Source: Haloterrigena turkmenica DSM 5511 (GTDB lineage Archaea; Halobacteriota; Halobacteria; Halobacteriales; Natrialbaceae). From it: a DNA stretch of 64,000 nt. The notes under the pieces are model-generated. The model did no database searches, was not told where the DNA came from, and saw only the letters and a list, made by a program, of their open reading frames with translations. The stretch is taken from positions 558,001 to 622,000 of the forward strand of contig NC_013743.1 in assembly GCF_000025325.1 (NCBI RefSeq), read 5' to 3'. A program made the translations under genes and the position numbers. Positions within the stretch are counted from its first letter, which is position 1, and each line of letters begins with the position of its first letter. Positions 52,677 to 60,784 of this stretch are shown here, one piece after another.

Positions 52677-53669
52677 TCACTCGCCCCTCAGGTCGATCCC
52701 GAGCACGAAGTCCGGTTCCTCGGAGATGCCGGCACCGGCGTAGGGCGCGTCGGTGACGTGACGGGGCGTCTCGGGGATCAGCACGCGCGTCTCGTCGGCG
52801 CCGCGATCGGCGGCGTCGCGGGCGATGGCCGCGAACAGCGCGCGGGCGGCGTCGACGTCGTCCCACGCGCCGACGCCGTATTCGGCCCACGTCTCTCTCT
52901 CCGTCTCGGATTCCGTTTCGTTCTCGTCTTCGCTCGAGTCGCCGTCGACTTCGCGCTCGTACGTCCGCGACCGATACGCCATTCCGGCCAGCCCGTCGGG
53001 CCCCGTCACCGCGAAGACGGCCGTTTCGTCGGCGAGTCGCTCGAGGTCTGTGCGGGTCAGTTCCCGGACGGCCCACGACTCCTCGGGGGCCATCGCGAGG
53101 CCGTCGAGGTGCTCGCGCGCGTCACTGTGGGTCCAGTAGCGCCACGCCGCAGTGGGGTCGCTCGAGACGCGGTAGGAGTCGTCGCCGTCGGCCTCGAGGT
53201 TCGCGACGGCGTCGGGATCAGGATCTGGATGCGCGAAGCGGAACTCCGTAATCGGTTCGAAGCCATTGGCCCGTGCGGCGCCGAGCGACGGCGCGTTCCA
53301 CGAGAAGATCATCACGCGACCGACCGTCGCGCCCTGCTCGCGGGCCCACTCGAAGGTCGCCTCGTTGAGTCGCCGGCTGACGCCTCGTCGCCGATAGTCA
53401 GCCGCGACGCGCAGGCTCTGGAACCAGGCTTCGTCGTCGGTGAGCATGACGCCCTGCACGATGCCCGCCGGTTCGCCGTCGACCTCCGCGAGGAAGGTCT
53501 TCTTTCCCTGTCCGGGTTCGTCCTCGAGCCACTCGTGGTAGACCCGCGGGATGTAGTCGCCGCCGCGGTCCGGCCAGATATCGCCCGTGAAGTCGGCCAC
53601 GGCCGCGTAGTCGTCGTGGGTCGCCCGTCGGATCTCGAGGCCGAAATCGGAGACTGAGTCGAGTACCAT
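52677..53669 (-). CDS. GNAT-family N-acetyltransferase, two-domain
   Basis: 330 residues. The N-terminal GNAT domain shows LRVAADYRRRGVSRRLNEAT near 90-109, the acetyl-CoA loop, and NAPSLGAARANGFEP. The C-terminal half is a second, weaker GNAT-like unit with an acidic insert (DGDSSEDENETESETERE) and RALFAAIARDAADRG. Tandem GNATs usually keep one active domain. The substrate is unknown. The gene stands alone. Confidence 0.85.
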   Translation of the reverse strand: MVLDSVSDFGLEIRRATHDDYAAVADFTGDIWPDRGGDYIPRVYHEWLEDEPGQGKKTFLAEVDGEPAGIVQGVMLTDDEAWFQSLRVAADYRRRGVSRRLNEATFEWAREQGATVGRVMIFSWNAPSLGAARANGFEPITEFRFAHPDPDPDAVANLEADGDDSYRVSSDPTAAWRYWTHSDAREHLDGLAMAPEESWAVRELTRTDLERLADETAVFAVTGPDGLAGMAYRSRTYEREVDGDSSEDENETESETERETWAEYGVGAWDDVDAARALFAAIARDAADRGADETRVLIPETPRHVTDAPYAGAGISEEPDFVLGIDLRGE

Positions 53670-53794
53670 CGTCGATCGAACAGGGCTATCTCACGCGGTG
53701 GCGGGGGAAAGCGTTTCGCAGACGCGGTCGCCCCCGCAGTGGCGTCCAGACTCGAGTCTGCGTAGGGAGTCGCTTCCGAAAGACGAGTTCGGCA

Positions 53795-54004
53795 CTACCG
53801 TCCGTAGTACCAGTACGAAATCGCGAGGAACCCGAGCAGCGCGCCGCCGACCGTCCCGATCCCGCCGCCGTACGGAACCTCGAGCATCTGTAACGTCATC
53901 GCGCCGACCGTCCCCGCCAGCGAGAGGACGAAAAGCAGGGCGAGGCCGAGCTGCCACTGCTGAAAGCTATCGAGCATGGGGTCGTCGGTCCGTTCGTTAG
54001 CCAT
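53795..54004 (-). CDS. Two-helix small membrane protein
   Basis: 69 residues. A polar N-terminus (MANERTDDPMLDSFQQWQLG) leads into two membrane helices (about 20-40 and 46-63). ATG 54004 is set by a TATA-like CTTATCAG about 27 bases upstream and avoids a TTG alternative. No function is known. Confidence 0.65.
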   Translation of the reverse strand: MANERTDDPMLDSFQQWQLGLALLFVLSLAGTVGAMTLQMLEVPYGGGIGTVGGALLGFLAISYWYYGR

Positions 54005-54085
54005 ACAATCCAATCGGACAGCTATCTGATAAGTGCTCGGTCGAACTAATCGGCGCGCTATCGAACGGTCGAGCGCGTCGTGGCC

Positions 54086-55360
54086 TTATTCCCAGGGAAC
54101 CGACCGCTCCTGGATCTCGCCGGCCAGCGACGTGCCCATCGCCTCCTCGACGTCCTCGCTGTTCTCGAGGGCCCACATCAGTTTCACCTTCGCCGTTCCC
54201 GGCAGCGTGTCGCCGGCCTCGACGACGCCGGCCTCGAGCAGGTCCCGGCCCGTATCGTAGACCCGGTCGCAGACCCGGCCCTCGAGACACTGGCTGGTCA
54301 TGACGACCGTCGTCCCGTCCTCGATGAGTTCCTCGATCCGCGGAATGAGGTCAGTGTGGACGTGGCCGAGCCCGGTGCCCTCGAGGATCAGCCCCTCGCT
54401 GCCCTCGACGACGTCGAGGAACGCGGGATCCATCCCCGGCGTGAACTTGAGCAGTTCGACGTCGTCTGCGAGGCCCTCGCGGAGCTCGAGGTCGGCCTCG
54501 CCGCGCTGCTGGTAGTCGCGGCGGAACTCGATCTCCTCGGTGTCGTAGTCGATCTCGCCCAGCGGCTCTGCACCGACCGTCTCGAAGGCGTCCCGGCGCG
54601 AGGTGTGGTTCTTCCGGACGCGGGTGCCCCGATGGAGCGCGCAGACGTCGTCCGATTCGGAGCCGTGCATGCAGACCATGACTTCCGCGCAGTCGCTCTT
54701 GGCGGCCTCGACGGCCGAAACGGCGTTCATCACGTTATCGGAGGATGGCCGATCCGCCGAGCGCTGCGAGCCGGTGAAGACGATCGGCACGGGCGTCTCG
54801 AGCATGAAGGATAGCGCCGACGCGGAGTACTGCATCGTGTCGGTGCCGTGCATGACGACGACGCCGTCGGCGCCGGCCTCGATCTCCTCCGCCACGGCAC
54901 GGGCGAGGTCCTGCCACAGCGGCGGTTCCATATTCTCCGAGAGGATGTTCGCGACGACGCGGCCGCGGTAGTTCGCCCGGCCCGCCAGGTCGGGCACCGC
55001 GCGCAGGACGTCCTCGGCGTCGAACTGCGCCGTCACCGCGCCCGTGCGGTAGTCGACCGTCGAGGCGATCGTCCCGCCGGTCGAGAGCAGCGAGATCGTC
55101 GGCAGGTCGTCGTCGAACTCGATCTCGGAGTCGGCGCCCTCGTCGCTGGCGTCGTCATCTTCCGGCCCCGTCGCGTCGGTGCCGTCGATCTCGTAGACGT
55201 CCTCCTCGAGCGTCTCGATCTCGGCTTCCGCTCGGTCGACGCCGACGTTGTAGCCGCCCTCGAGTTTCACTACGAGGTGGTCGTCCGTACTCGAGGGGAG
55301 CAACACGCCTTCGTACGTGCGATCCGCGCGGTCGACGCGAACGCGATCGCCTGGATTCAT
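54086..55360 (-). CDS. gatD: Glutamyl-tRNA(Gln) amidotransferase subunit D
   Basis: The archaeal GatDE pathway turns Glu-tRNA(Gln) into Gln-tRNA(Gln); GatD is the L-asparaginase-like ammonia donor. 424 residues: an N-terminal SH3-like domain (MNPGDRVRVDRADRTYEGVL), an acidic linker, and the asparaginase core with threonines in LLSTGGTIAS and VMHGTDTMQYSA, plus GSQRSADRPSSDNV. ATG 55360 is chosen because the longer frame is not protein-like. GatE is not in the window, which is usual, as the genes are unlinked in many haloarchaea. Confidence 0.95.
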   Translation of the reverse strand: MNPGDRVRVDRADRTYEGVLLPSSTDDHLVVKLEGGYNVGVDRAEAEIETLEEDVYEIDGTDATGPEDDDASDEGADSEIEFDDDLPTISLLSTGGTIASTVDYRTGAVTAQFDAEDVLRAVPDLAGRANYRGRVVANILSENMEPPLWQDLARAVAEEIEAGADGVVVMHGTDTMQYSASALSFMLETPVPIVFTGSQRSADRPSSDNVMNAVSAVEAAKSDCAEVMVCMHGSESDDVCALHRGTRVRKNHTSRRDAFETVGAEPLGEIDYDTEEIEFRRDYQQRGEADLELREGLADDVELLKFTPGMDPAFLDVVEGSEGLILEGTGLGHVHTDLIPRIEELIEDGTTVVMTSQCLEGRVCDRVYDTGRDLLEAGVVEAGDTLPGTAKVKLMWALENSEDVEEAMGTSLAGEIQERSVPWE

Positions 55361-55531
55361 GCGTGGGCGTTGCGCGGCGGCGGACTTGAAGGCACGCTTT
55401 CCGGGATCGATCCTCGCGGGATCGCGTTCCACATTCGAGTCGCCGACTCGAGAACGGGGAACAGCGGCTACGTTTCCACCCGCCACGACACAGCGCGCGC
55501 TACCGTACTCTGGATTATCGGACCTCGAGGC

Positions 55532-55729
55532 TCAGGTAAACAGTCCGACCAGAACCAGTCCCAGCCCGGTCAGCAACAGCACGCCCGCGATCATCGCGGT
55601 CAGCAACTGCAGCGTCGACTCGGCGTCTTCGGGAACGTCGAGTCGCGGATAGAGCCGTCGGCCGGCCATCAGCACCCCGATCCCCAGGGCGAGCGCGCTG
55701 ACGCCGAACGCGACTAACTCGGTGCTCAT
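55532..55729 (-). CDS. Two-helix small membrane protein
   Basis: 65 residues: helix 1 (about 5-24, AFGVSALALGIGVLMAG), a short basic loop RRLYPRLDVPED and helix 2 (about 41-64). No motif is recognised. It is followed upstream by another small membrane gene on the same strand, 99 bases away, and could be in one transcript with it. Confidence 0.65.
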   Translation of the reverse strand: MSTELVAFGVSALALGIGVLMAGRRLYPRLDVPEDAESTLQLLTAMIAGVLLLTGLGLVLVGLFT

Positions 55730-55828
55730 CCATCGGAGGTACCGCGGCCAGCGTAAAAAGGGAGGGCCCCGCGACTCGAGGGTCGAGAACGTCCGCGACC
55801 GGCCCGAGAAGCGCGTCGATCGCCCGAC

Positions 55829-56038
55829 TCAGGCGATGTACGCGCTCGCAGCGGCCCGCAGGAAGATGGCACCGATCGCGAGTCCGCAGAGCGCGATTCC
55901 CAGCCCGAGCAGTCGGGCCAGATCGGTCATTAGCTCCGGATACTCCGGCTGGGGCTCTATGTTCGCGACGAGGACGTAACAGAAGACGCCACCGCCGGCC
56001 GCGATGAGGCCGAACGTCGCGGGCGCGAGCCAGCTCAT
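55829..56038 (-). CDS. Two-helix small membrane protein
   Basis: 69 residues with two helices (about 7-26 and 44-65) joined by a loop ending PEYPELMTDLARLL. A single Cys lies in each helix. It begins 114 bases from the divergent 212-residue membrane gene. Its function is unknown. Confidence 0.65.
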   Translation of the reverse strand: MSWLAPATFGLIAAGGGVFCYVLVANIEPQPEYPELMTDLARLLGLGIALCGLAIGAIFLRAAASAYIA

Positions 56039-56151
56039 ACCCCCGGTGGGTGGCCTGCGGTCGTATATCCTGTGGCCGGTGACATCCTCGAGGTCGCCTC
56101 GCCGTGTACCGATGGGAAAGACCCATGCTGTCGGCTGCCCAACGAGAACGT

Positions 56152-56790
56152 ATGAGCGATCGCTCGGACGAGGTCACCGAGAGCCGGGACACCGACGATC
56201 TCCTCGAGGAGACCGAGAGCCTGCTCTCGGGGTCGGACGTCGAAGCCGATTCCGGTGCCGGAACGGCGTCGACGCCGGAGGACCGGCCGGGGACGGGCGG
56301 AGGCGTCGGGACGATCGACGACCCGCTCGAGTCCGGCACGCTGCGGTCGTCCGACGAGCCCGCGCCGTCGACGGCCCAGCCCGCGGAGTCGTCTCGCTCG
56401 CGGCTCGGCCGGTTGCGCGCCCGGCTCACGCCGGGGCGCTCGCCCGGCGACTATTTCTCGCCGCGGGCGTTTCTCACGCTGGTGCTCCTCGTCGGCGCCG
56501 GACTGGTCGGCGGCGGAATGGCGATCCCGATCGCCGGTCGCATGCTCGGCATGTTCGGCGTCGCCTTCGCTATCGGTCTGCTCACCTCGAAACGGCGCTA
56601 CCTCGAGATGGGCGCCGCCGGGACCGCCGTCGGCGGCGTGTCGGCCGTCCTCAGCAACGCCGTCCTCGCGATCGCCGGCTCCACGCAGGCCGTCCTCGCC
56701 GTCGGCGTCACGGTCGGACTGGTCGGCTGTCTGCTCGGTTACTACTTCGGACGCGATCTGCGAAACGGGCTCACACAGGATATCAAATAG
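56152..56790 (+). CDS. Membrane protein with acidic disordered N-terminus
   Basis: 212 residues. The first 105 are low-complexity, acidic and Ser/Thr/Gly-rich (SDVEADSGAGTASTPEDRPG), then a basic patch (RLGRLRARLTPGR) and four helices with small residues (FLTLVLLVGAGLVGGG through TVGLVGCLLGYYFG). The glycine-rich helices recall channel or glycine-zipper proteins. ATG 56152 is preferred; earlier starts at 56125 or 56104 are possible. The family is not recognised. Confidence 0.65.
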   Translation: MSDRSDEVTESRDTDDLLEETESLLSGSDVEADSGAGTASTPEDRPGTGGGVGTIDDPLESGTLRSSDEPAPSTAQPAESSRSRLGRLRARLTPGRSPGDYFSPRAFLTLVLLVGAGLVGGGMAIPIAGRMLGMFGVAFAIGLLTSKRRYLEMGAAGTAVGGVSAVLSNAVLAIAGSTQAVLAVGVTVGLVGCLLGYYFGRDLRNGLTQDIK

Positions 56791-56834
56791 CTGCGTTCCG
56801 GTCGTGGCTACCACGTCAATTTCTCGGCCGGCGT

Positions 56835-57491
56835 CTAACTCGTCGTCAGCTCCCAGCCGCGTTCGGTGCGGCGGACGACCCCCTCGTCGGCCATCGACTC
56901 GAGGAGGTCGGCGACGACCTCGCGGGGCGCGTCGACGTCCTCGCTGAGTTCGCCGACCGATTTCGGCTCCGTTCGGATGCTCGCCAGCAGATCGGCGTAG
57001 ATCCGGCTCTCGGGACCGGTGCCGACGGTCTCGGAGATTCCATCGAGGACGTCACAGAGCCGCCCCTGCACCCACCGTTGGGCGAGCGAGAGCTCGTTCT
57101 CGAGCTGTTCTAGGTCCTCGAGGGCCCGCAGGAGGTCGTCGAGTTCGTCGGCGTCCTCCCAGGCGACGTCCAGCGAGAGGTGCCGACAGGTCGTGATGTC
57201 GAAGCTACTGCTGGCGGGATAGGCGCTCTTGCTCGCGAAGCCGTACGGCGAGACGTTCACCTCGAGACGGACGTTACGAGCGATATGAAAGTACTTCCGG
57301 CGCTGGTCGTCGACTCGGCTCTCGATCAGTCCCGCCTCCTCGAGTTTCCGCAGGTGTTCGATGACCGCCTTCGGACTCACGCCGAGGTAATCCGAGATTT
57401 CCGTGACGTAACAGGGTTTGCGGGCGAGCAACCGGAGAATACGTCTCCGGTTTTCGTTCCCCAGCAAATCCAGCAATGCGGCGGAGTCCAT
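56835..57491 (-). CDS. ArsR-family regulator with two winged-helix regions
   Basis: 218 residues. The N-terminal winged helix is classic ArsR (LGNENRRRILRLLARKPCYV, then LGVSPKAVIEHLRKLEEAGL). A middle beta-rich ligand-like segment and a coiled-coil-prone helix (about 110-140) follow, then a second HTH (EPKSVGELSEDVDAPREVV). This is a common haloarchaeal regulator design; its target is unknown. It neighbours the secreted coiled-coil gene 102 bases upstream. Confidence 0.88.
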   Translation of the reverse strand: MDSAALLDLLGNENRRRILRLLARKPCYVTEISDYLGVSPKAVIEHLRKLEEAGLIESRVDDQRRKYFHIARNVRLEVNVSPYGFASKSAYPASSSFDITTCRHLSLDVAWEDADELDDLLRALEDLEQLENELSLAQRWVQGRLCDVLDGISETVGTGPESRIYADLLASIRTEPKSVGELSEDVDAPREVVADLLESMADEGVVRRTERGWELTTS

Positions 57492-57593
57492 CGAGCGTTG
57501 ATTGGGGGTCGGCGCTGAAAAGCGTGTCTGCTCGGTACGGCGCCGCCGGTCGGATTCCTCCCCGCGCGGAACTGTGTCCCGCGTTCCCGGTCG

Positions 57594-58436
57594 CTACGCT
57601 GACTCCGGCCCCGTGTCGGCGTCGCTTCCCGTTCCGTCTCCCGGCTGATCGGCGTCCGTCCCCGAGCCGTCCCCGGCGTTGCCGGACCGGTCGTCGTTCG
57701 GCGCGCCGCTCTCGCCCGGCGGTCCGGAATCGGAATCCGCATCGTTAGACGGGCCGCGCTCGGCCCGATCCGGCGCCTGCTCGTCACCCTGGCCCTGTCC
57801 GTTACCCGGCTTCTCGGCGTCGCCCTCGGCGGGTTGCCCGCTGTTGGGTCGGTCATCCGGTTGTCCGTTCCCCGGGCGGTCGTCGGACTGGCCCCGTCCC
57901 GGAACGGTGTCGGGGCCGCCGAGTTGGCGGACGGTTTCCGCTACTTCGGGACCGTTGAGAGTCTCGGCGTTGGTACGGAGTTCGTCGAGGCGGTCGGCGT
58001 CGACGCCGGTCTCGTTCGCCCGCCGTTCGGTCCGGTCGATCTCGTTCTCGAGCGAGCGGATTTCGACGGCGAACTTCGCCATCCGCGCCTGATACGCCCC
58101 GCGATCGAGTTCGTCCTGGCGCTCGCGCAGGTCCTCGCGTTCGGCCTTGAGCGTCTCGAGGCGTTCGACGAGCTCGTCGGTCCGATCGCGAACGAGCGCT
58201 TCGCGGCTCTCGTTGTCGGCCGTCTCGTACCGCTTGGTGAACAGTTCGGCGTCGACCGTGTTCTCGGTGTCGGCCGCACTGGATTGCATGTGCGTCGAGA
58301 CTGAGGCGGTGCTGTTCGACTCGGCCCCGTTCTCGTCGGCGGCGAACGGCGTGACGACGGCGCCGCTTGCGATCGGGCCGATCGTGAGTCCGAGAAGGGC
58401 GACCAGTGCGAGGAGCGCAACCGACCGGGAAGTCAT
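57594..58436 (-). CDS. Secreted protein: coiled coil plus acidic Gly/Pro/Asp-rich tail
   Basis: 280 residues. A Sec-type signal (SVALLALVALLGLTIGPIAS) comes first. A predicted coiled coil at about 85-150 (LVERLETLKAEREDLRERQD, IRSLENEIDRTERRAN) follows, then a disordered tail from about 175 rich in GQ, GN, DRP and DS repeats. ATG 58436 is preceded by GGAGGAG, a likely ribosome-binding site, and a TATA-like CTTTTTAG. No family is recognised; a surface or exopolymer-associated role is possible. Confidence 0.7.
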   Translation of the reverse strand: MTSRSVALLALVALLGLTIGPIASGAVVTPFAADENGAESNSTASVSTHMQSSAADTENTVDAELFTKRYETADNESREALVRDRTDELVERLETLKAEREDLRERQDELDRGAYQARMAKFAVEIRSLENEIDRTERRANETGVDADRLDELRTNAETLNGPEVAETVRQLGGPDTVPGRGQSDDRPGNGQPDDRPNSGQPAEGDAEKPGNGQGQGDEQAPDRAERGPSNDADSDSGPPGESGAPNDDRSGNAGDGSGTDADQPGDGTGSDADTGPESA

Positions 58437-58479
58437 CACTCCTCCGTTCTAACGAATGTACTAAAAAGACGGACCTTCG

Positions 58480-58580
58480 TTCGAACCGTTCACTTCGTCC
58501 GTTACCGGCGGAGCAACGGTTCAAACGTTTACGGAGGCCGGAGACGCTGTCAGCGCGGTTCAATTGGCTCTTGAACCGCG
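58480..58580. promoter_or_regulatory. Cluster of GGTTCAA palindromes
   Basis: Three related elements in a 429-base gap: TTCGAACCGTT (58480-58490), AACGGTTCAAACG (58515-58527) and a 10-base-arm inverted repeat CGCGGTTCAA-TTGGCTC-TTGAACCGCG (58554-58580). They lie between the divergent secreted-protein and DUF5802 genes, the first about 44 bases from the ATG at 58436. They look like operator sites; the binding factor is unknown. Confidence 0.5.
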
Positions 58581-58865
58581 TGAACTGTTGATACCGTGGG
58601 GCGGAACCGAATCGCCGCCCGTCGCCGGGGAGGGAGACGACCGCCGTGCTATCTCGTCGCGTGGGGATCGTTTTGCGTTCCGCAACGGAGACCGTTCCCG
58701 ACACTCACAACGATTGATTGCTGTGCATTCAATGGAAAACGACTCTTACCACGCGCCGTCTGTCCACCTGAATGCGGAATATCGTTTGTCTTCTTCACTG
58801 AAAGTCCGACGACTTAAATCTATCCGAAAATAGTTATATCCCGCCAGCCCTTGTGTACTAGTACC

Positions 58866-59255
58866 ATGTTCGAGGTGTTTTCGCGGAGCTACTATCTCGG
58901 ACGACTCTACGTGACCCCGACCGACGGGGACCGCGCACTCATGCACAGCGAGCAACACGAGCGGATCAACGAGGAGGTGTACGCGACCGGCGACGGTCTC
59001 GAGCGCCTCGACGCGCCGCTCGTGATGAAACTCGAGTCCAGTCACTTCCCGGTCCACGGCGACGACGCCGTGCCGACGAACACGCTCGCCGTGCCCGAAC
59101 CGATGCTCGAGGACACCGACGTGCGCAACCCGCCCTCCCTGCGGGAGGTCCTGCTCGCCCGCCGCGAGCGCGCCGAGCAGTTGCTCTCGTGGACCGGCGG
59201 CTGGCCCGGCTCCGACGCCGGTTCAGGCGACGACTACCCCGCTGCCGGAACCTAA
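58866..59255 (+). CDS. DUF5802 family protein
   Basis: 129 residues starting MFEVFSRSYYLGRLYVTPTD, the recognised start of haloarchaeal DUF5802. Further conserved parts are AVPEPMLEDTDVRNPPSLRE and the final helix VLLARRERAEQLLSW. The acidic tail is likely unordered. The TATA-like GTTATATCC (about 58832-58840) fits the ATG. The function is unknown; the gene is usually single and near translation or stress genes. Confidence 0.85.
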   Translation: MFEVFSRSYYLGRLYVTPTDGDRALMHSEQHERINEEVYATGDGLERLDAPLVMKLESSHFPVHGDDAVPTNTLAVPEPMLEDTDVRNPPSLREVLLARRERAEQLLSWTGGWPGSDAGSGDDYPAAGT

Positions 59256-59289
59256 AAGTAGCCGCGCTGCCCCCTTCCGTTCGGACCAG

Positions 59290-60243
59290 ATGCTGGACGC
59301 GTTACTCGGCCGCGCCTCGCTCAAGGAGCGCATCGACGAACTCGAGGAGGAAAACGAGCGGCTGCGAAACCGGTACGAGGCCGAATCCGAGCGCCGATCG
59401 GAGGCGGCCACCGCCAGACAGGACGCCGAGGAGCGGGTCAACCGCCTCGAGGACCGCATCGCCCAGCTCGAGGGCGAACTCGAGCAACTAGAGGGCGACG
59501 AGGCCGGCCTCTCCGTCCGCCGTCGCGACCGACTCCGCGGGAGCCGACTCGAGGCGGTCGTCGACCGACTGACCTCGTTTCGCACCGATCCGGAGGGCGC
59601 GCTGACGGCGATCCTCCGCGAGGACGAGGGCAGCGAGACGCTCGCCGAGGCGTTCGACGTCGACCTCGAGACGCCGCTCGGCGACCGCGCCGCGCTCGTC
59701 GACGAGGCCGCCCCGTGCGTGCTCTGTCTCGACGACGCCGGGCTGATCGCCGCCGCGCTCGAGCCGCCCGCGATGCCCGACCGCGCCTTAGCGGACGACT
59801 CGCGGATCGCCTGGGACGACCGCTTTCGCCTCGAGCGCGAGTGGTTCCTGCCGACCGGCCGGTACGCGCTCGCGCTCGTCCGGACCGACCTCTTCGCCCT
59901 CGGCACCTATGCGGACGGCGACCGCGTCGACTATCGGGGCTTCGAGAGCGACGTCAAGGGGAACCACTCGAAAGGGGGCTTCTCGCAGGCCCGCTTCGAG
60001 CGCATCCGCGACGACCAGATCGACGACCACCTCGAGCGCTGCCGGGAGGCACTCGCTGAGCGCGTCGGCGACGACATCGACCGGCTGTATCTGGTCGGCC
60101 AGCGCGGCGTCGTCGAGACGCTCGCCGAGGACGCGAGCCTCGAGCCGGCCGGGACCGCTGCCGTCGACGCGACCGGCGATCCGAAATCGGCCCTCGAGGA
60201 CGCCCACCGGTCGTTCTGGACGGCCGAGTTCCGGGCGTTTTGA
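59290..60243 (+). CDS. Vms1/Ankzf1-type peptidyl-tRNA hydrolase (VLRF1)
   Basis: 317 residues. The N-terminal coiled coil (about 10-75, KERIDELEEENERLRNRYEA) precedes a VLRF1 release-factor-like domain with the key loop NHSKGGFSQARFERIRDDQI near 219-238; the Gln after GGFS matches the peptidyl-tRNA-cleaving Q of Vms1. Related enzymes release nascent chains from stalled ribosomal subunits. Archaeal versions are predicted ribosome-rescue factors. The start is 35 bases after the DUF5802 stop, so they may be co-transcribed. Confidence 0.88.
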   Translation: MLDALLGRASLKERIDELEEENERLRNRYEAESERRSEAATARQDAEERVNRLEDRIAQLEGELEQLEGDEAGLSVRRRDRLRGSRLEAVVDRLTSFRTDPEGALTAILREDEGSETLAEAFDVDLETPLGDRAALVDEAAPCVLCLDDAGLIAAALEPPAMPDRALADDSRIAWDDRFRLEREWFLPTGRYALALVRTDLFALGTYADGDRVDYRGFESDVKGNHSKGGFSQARFERIRDDQIDDHLERCREALAERVGDDIDRLYLVGQRGVVETLAEDASLEPAGTAAVDATGDPKSALEDAHRSFWTAEFRAF

Positions 60244-60327
60244 GGCGCCGATCATCGTCGCGTCGGTCGTCGTTCGAGCCGAATCGAGGATATTTTTGGT
60301 CGATGCGGACGACTCTTCGAGTGAGCT

Positions 60328-60447
60328 ATGTCCGCCTTCGAAACCGTCAGCTGCAGCGGCTGTGGTGACGATTTCAAGGCATACCCGGACTCGAACGCGG
60401 CCCAGCGCGGGTTCTGTTCGCCCGCGTGCGCGCTCGAGGAGCACTGA
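60328..60447 (+). CDS. Small zinc-finger protein (39 aa)
   Basis: A 39-residue protein: CSGCGDDFKAYPDSN then a second C-x3-C (GFCSPAC). The C-x2-C...C-x3-C spacing suits one zinc ion. The TATA-like ATATTTTTGG (60290-60299) is about 33 bases upstream of the ATG. It belongs with haloarchaeal small zinc-finger proteins; partners are unknown. It is too short for usual gene callers, but composition and promoter support it. Confidence 0.7.
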   Translation: MSAFETVSCSGCGDDFKAYPDSNAAQRGFCSPACALEEH

Positions 60448-60576
60448 AAACGGATCGCTACCGAAACTGCTGCGCTCGAGTGCAGTTTTTTCGCTCGAGC
60501 GGACGAGTTAGTGACTAACGGGACTCCCGCGGTAGCTCCGTCTCGCCGCGTTCCGTGGAAGCAGGTCGAATCGTCC

Positions 60577-60716
60577 TGCTCGTGCTGGCAACAGGGGATC
60601 GCCACTCCCTCCCCAGCCGATTCGCTCCCTCGCAGGCTCGTTCGCTCATCCCTCGCACAATGTCGTCGATCGATCCTCGCGTTCACTCGGATCGATCGAC
60701 AGCGCGCGCCACCGCA
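60577..60716 (+). repeat. Dispersed repeat, copy 2
   Basis: About 140 bases in a 337-base gene-free stretch, matching 9194-9358 in blocks and order. On the reverse strand both copies share an open frame reading ESAGEGV. The copies differ in inner spacing, so the element is not a recent exact duplication. The type is unknown. Confidence 0.6.
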
Positions 60717-60784
60717 CGTTATCCGATTGACTCTTAGCGACCGCGATATCGACCGTTTAAGTGCCCCCTCGGCGATGATCCGGT

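Noticed and set aside
54603-54971. Plus-strand frame within gatD
   Set aside because: Antisense shadow of a well-conserved essential gene.
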